Below are positions 61,345 through 64,000 of a stretch of 64,000 nucleotides of DNA, piece after piece. The translations under genes and the position numbers were made by a program. The stretch's first letter is position 1, and each line of letters opens with the position of its first letter. The stretch spans positions 62,001-126,000 of the forward strand of contig NZ_DAMBQK010000004.1 of NCBI RefSeq assembly GCF_032062175.1, in the 5' to 3' direction. Under the pieces are notes generated by a model, which was not told where the DNA came from, did not search any database, and saw only the letters and a program-made list of their open reading frames with translations. The stretch is from Atlantibacter sp032062175 (GTDB lineage Bacteria; Pseudomonadota; Gammaproteobacteria; Enterobacterales; Enterobacteriaceae).

Positions 61345-62265
61345 ATGAGCACCTTAGGCCATCAATACGATAACTCTCTGGTATCCAACGCCTTTGGTTT
61401 TTTGCGTTTACCAATGAATTTCCAGCCCTACGACAGCGACGCTGACTGGGTGATCACCGGCGTCCCGTTTGATATGGCGACGTCTGGCCGCGCAGGTGGT
61501 CGTCACGGCCCGGCGGCGATCCGCCAGGTTTCCACCAACCTTGCGTGGGAGCACAACCGCTTCCCGTGGAACTTCGACATGCGCGAGCGTCTGAACGTAG
61601 TGGACTGTGGCGATCTGGTTTACGCGTTCGGCGATGCCCGTGAAATGAGCGAAAAACTGCAGGCCCACGCGGAGAAGTTGCTGGCTGCGGGCAAACGCAT
61701 GCTCTCTTTCGGCGGCGACCATTTCGTTACCCTGCCGCTGCTGCGCGCTCACGCTAAACACTTCGGTAAAATGGCGCTGGTGCACTTCGATGCGCACACT
61801 GACACCTACGCGAACGGCTGCGAGTTTGACCACGGCACCATGTTCTTCACCGCGCCGCAAGAAGGCCTGATCGACCCGAACCACTCCGTTCAGATCGGCA
61901 TTCGCACTGAATTCGATAAAGACAACGGCTTCACCGTACTGGACGCCTGCCAGGTGAACGATCGCGGCGTGGACGATATTATCGCCCAGGTTAAACAGAT
62001 CGTTGGCGATCTGCCGGTTTACCTGACCTTCGACATCGACTGCCTGGATCCGGCGTTTGCACCGGGCACCGGCACCCCGGTGATCGGCGGGCTGACCTCC
62101 GATCGCGCCATCAAGCTGGTGCGTGGTCTGAAAGATTTGAACATCGTGGGGATGGACGTGGTGGAAGTGGCGCCGGCCTACGACCAGTCTGAGATCACGG
62201 CGCTGGCCGCAGCCACCTTAGCGCTGGAAATGCTGTATATCCAGGCCGCTAAGAAAGGCGAGTAA
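61345..62265 (+). CDS. speB: Agmatinase
   Basis: SpeB hydrolyses agmatine to putrescine and urea. It is 306 residues (E. coli 306), a dimanganese ureohydrolase. The metal-ligand motifs are FGGDHFVTLPLL near 122-133, LVHFDAHTDTYANG near 146-159 and FDIDCLDPAFAPGTGTP near 229-245. The start has GAAAGAGG upstream. It works directly after SpeA. Confidence 0.97.
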   Translation: MSTLGHQYDNSLVSNAFGFLRLPMNFQPYDSDADWVITGVPFDMATSGRAGGRHGPAAIRQVSTNLAWEHNRFPWNFDMRERLNVVDCGDLVYAFGDAREMSEKLQAHAEKLLAAGKRMLSFGGDHFVTLPLLRAHAKHFGKMALVHFDAHTDTYANGCEFDHGTMFFTAPQEGLIDPNHSVQIGIRTEFDKDNGFTVLDACQVNDRGVDDIIAQVKQIVGDLPVYLTFDIDCLDPAFAPGTGTPVIGGLTSDRAIKLVRGLKDLNIVGMDVVEVAPAYDQSEITALAAATLALEMLYIQAAKKGE

Positions 62266-62290
62266 TCTGGCTATTTTGCTTGCCATTTTG

Positions 62291-62373
62291 AACCCGGGCA
62301 GTGCTCGCCATCCTCACGTATCGCATGTACGTTCCGGTAGCTGCGCGCTGGCCGAGTCCAAACTGCCTGCGCC
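62291..62373. repeat. Intergenic imperfect palindrome
   Basis: GGGCAGT near the left end and ACTGCC near the right end enclose further inverted segments, centred on ACGTA (62316-62320) and TACGT (62328-62332). The element lies between the speB stop and the shared terminator. It is not REP or ERIC by sequence. Similar palindromes seem familiar from other enterobacterial spacers, but I cannot verify copy number here. Confidence 0.45.
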
Positions 62374-62395
62374 AATAACGCCAGATCAAAACCGA

Positions 62396-62422
62396 TAAAA
62401 AAGCGCCTTTCGGCGCTTTTTT
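62396..62422. terminator. Bidirectional terminator between speB and loiP
   Basis: AAAAAAGCGCC and GGCGCTTTTTT form a perfect stem with a 4-5 nt loop between two convergent stops. Confidence 0.9.
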
Positions 62423-62423
62423 A

Positions 62424-63182
62424 TTACTTAATCCCATCGGCTTTCATGCGATCGCGAATATGCTGGGCGCGTTCGGCAGAGCCCGGGTGATCGTCAAACA
62501 TTGAGCTTTGACGGCCCGCTTCCAGCGTCTGGAGCTTTTCGAAACTGGTTGCCAGCCCGATAGGATTGATGCCGCGTTTGCGCAACAGATCATAAGAGTA
62601 ATCATCCGCTTCGGATTCCTGACGCTGAGAGAACTGTGCGTTAACCAGCTTCTCGCCTAAATCGCCAAGCTGCGACTGTGACAGGCTGCCGATCACGCCG
62701 CCCGCCGAGGCGGCGGCAACGCGCGCGGCGTTAGTACCCAGCGCCACCTGCATGCCTTTCTTCACGTGCCCCAGCGCGACGTGGCCCATTTCATGGCCGA
62801 TAACCGCTTCGACTTCGTTATCGTTCATCATGTCCATCAGCCCGCTGTAAACGCGGATACAGCCGTTCGCCATCGCGAAGGCGTTGACGTCTTTTGCCAT
62901 GTAAACCTTATAGTTTACCGGCTGGCCGTTGATGTTATCGCCCAGCGCAGAGGCGATGGTATTCAAACGTTGAGCGTACTGGCTGCCCGCAGGCGCAATC
63001 GTCGCCTTGCCATCCATCTCTTTACAGGCTTCATCGCTGAGCGCTTTGACCTGCGCATCGCTTAAGGTATACGCCTGAAACGCCTCGGCGCCGGAGGTGA
63101 GCAACCCGTTGGAGTCCATATTCTGGCAACCGCTCAGCAGAGCAACGGCAACCAGGCCTGGCAATATCGCGCGCATCTTCAT
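62424..63182 (-). CDS. loiP: Outer membrane metalloprotease LoiP (YggG)
   Basis: LoiP is an M48-family zinc lipoprotease that in E. coli cleaves between Phe-Phe and works with BepA. It is 252 residues (E. coli 252). The lipoprotein signal ends with the lipobox LLSG-Cys at residue 19; the zinc motif HExxH reads VIGHEMGHVALGH near 129-141, with the third ligand region RQESEADDYSYDLL near 192. Convergent with speB and divergent from tktA. Confidence 0.94.
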   Translation of the reverse strand: MKMRAILPGLVAVALLSGCQNMDSNGLLTSGAEAFQAYTLSDAQVKALSDEACKEMDGKATIAPAGSQYAQRLNTIASALGDNINGQPVNYKVYMAKDVNAFAMANGCIRVYSGLMDMMNDNEVEAVIGHEMGHVALGHVKKGMQVALGTNAARVAAASAGGVIGSLSQSQLGDLGEKLVNAQFSQRQESEADDYSYDLLRKRGINPIGLATSFEKLQTLEAGRQSSMFDDHPGSAERAQHIRDRMKADGIK

Positions 63183-63459
63183 GTGTAGGCTTCCGCTAAA
63201 AGTGTCGTAATCAGTTTTTGTTTAGCACATTAACGTGCCGGTAACACTCAGTATAAAGAAGTGCTGAGGGTCTGGGCGAGAAGCTTGCGCAAGCTGCGAG
63301 AAGGATCCAGAGATTTCTTAAGCGGTAAAAGGATGCTCCATGTACATAGAAAGCGGCTTGGGTTACATTGTTGTTCAATTTTTCCGGGCGTAGCCCATAA
63401 CGTGCCATCGTCAAGCCGTTAACACGCTTTGTCCTTTAACTATCCGATCTGGAGTCAAA

Positions 63460-64000
63460 ATGTCCTCTCGTAAAGAGCTTGCCAATGCTATTCGTGCGCT
63501 CAGCATGGACGCAGTACAGAAAGCCAAATCCGGTCACCCGGGCGCCCCGATGGGCATGGCTGACATTGCCGAAGTCCTGTGGCGTGATTTCCTGAACCAT
63601 AACCCGAACAACCCGGCCTGGGCTGACCGCGACCGCTTCGTGCTGTCCAACGGCCACGGCTCAATGCTGATTTACAGCCTGCTGCACCTCACCGGCTATG
63701 ACCTGCCGATTGACGAGCTGAAAAATTTCCGCCAGCTGCACTCGAAAACCCCGGGCCACCCGGAAGTGGGCTACACCGCCGGCGTGGAAACCACCACCGG
63801 TCCGCTGGGCCAGGGCATCGCCAACGCCGTGGGCATGGCTATCGCCGAAAAAACGCTGGCGGCGCAGTTCAACCGTCCGGGCCACGACATTGTCGACCAC
63901 TTTACTTACGCCTTTATGGGCGACGGCTGCATGATGGAAGGCATCTCCCACGAGGTGTGCTCCCTGGCCGGTACCCTGAAGCTCGGCAAGCTGGTGGCGT
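63460..64000 (+). CDS. tktA: Transketolase A, 5' part (runs off the window)
   Basis: The frame starts MSSRKELANAIRALSM and continues open to the window end, giving 180 of about 663 residues. Transketolase moves two-carbon units in the pentose phosphate pathway with TPP. Visible family stretches are QKAKSGHPGAPMGMADI near 21-37, SNGHGSMLIYSLLHL near 64-78, GPLGQGIANAVGMA near 114-127, and the TPP/Mg motif GDGCMMEG near 154-161. GGAG lies upstream of the ATG. The closeness to speB and loiP matches E. coli tktA rather than tktB. Confidence 0.96.
   Translation, partial: MSSRKELANAIRALSMDAVQKAKSGHPGAPMGMADIAEVLWRDFLNHNPNNPAWADRDRFVLSNGHGSMLIYSLLHLTGYDLPIDELKNFRQLHSKTPGHPEVGYTAGVETTTGPLGQGIANAVGMAIAEKTLAAQFNRPGHDIVDHFTYAFMGDGCMMEGISHEVCSLAGTLKLGKLVA

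Overview
The window is chromosomal DNA of a member of the Enterobacteriaceae that is close to, but not, Escherichia coli. Nearly every protein matches an E. coli K-12 family member in length and motif order (FtsZ 383 aa, FtsI 588, SecA 901, LeuA 523, IlvH 163), while AraC, SecM, SgrS and the non-coding DNA have diverged. The G+C is in the mid-fifties by eye. Genus cannot be fixed from the sequence alone; Enterobacter/Kosakonia-like genera fit. No rRNA, tRNA, CRISPR array, insertion sequence or complete prophage is visible.

Layout. (1) 1-1281: an AT-rich, probably acquired orphan gene for a PD-(D/E)XK, HsdR-N-type nuclease. (2) 1318-7395: araD-araA-araB, the ara control region with I1/I2 and O2 half-sites, araC, and the DedA-family gene yabI. 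(3) 7392-14070: thiBPQ with its TPP riboswitch, sgrR, the SgrS small RNA (SgrT not recognisable), an ERIC repeat, and setA. (4) 14103-24306: leuABCD with leader peptide and attenuator, leuO, ilvIH and cra. (5) 24773-43469: the complete dcw division/cell-wall cluster from mraZ to ftsZ, then lpxC and the arrest-peptide gene secM. (6) 43529-46234: secA. (7) 46306-64000: hemW-rdgB-yggU-yggT-yggS, yggR, yqgE-ruvX, gshB, rsmE, endA, sprT, galP, a small membrane protein, metK, yqgB, speA-speB, loiP and the start of tktA.

The main structural surprise is the joint between (6) and (7). In E. coli secA (about 2.4 min) is followed by mutT, and hemW lies at about 66.5 min next to yggM/ansB. Here the 3' ends of secA and hemW face each other across 71 bp. 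From remembered K-12 coordinates both breakpoints lie about 827 kb from oriC on opposite replichores. That geometry, with the tail-to-tail orientation, is what one inversion symmetric about oriC would produce.

How the genes work together: ara genes degrade L-arabinose to D-xylulose-5-phosphate; thiBPQ imports thiamine; sgrR/SgrS/setA answer sugar-phosphate stress; leu and ilvIH make branched-chain amino acids; the dcw cluster makes lipid II and the divisome; lpxC commits lipid A; secM/secA drive export. The last block covers nucleotide sanitation, glutathione, S-adenosylmethionine and polyamine synthesis (metK, speA, speB). No clearly new multi-gene system was found. The best leads are the inversion joint, the orphan nuclease with an RBS-masking leader, SgrS without SgrT, the ERIC in front of setA, and an extra membrane gene between galP and metK.
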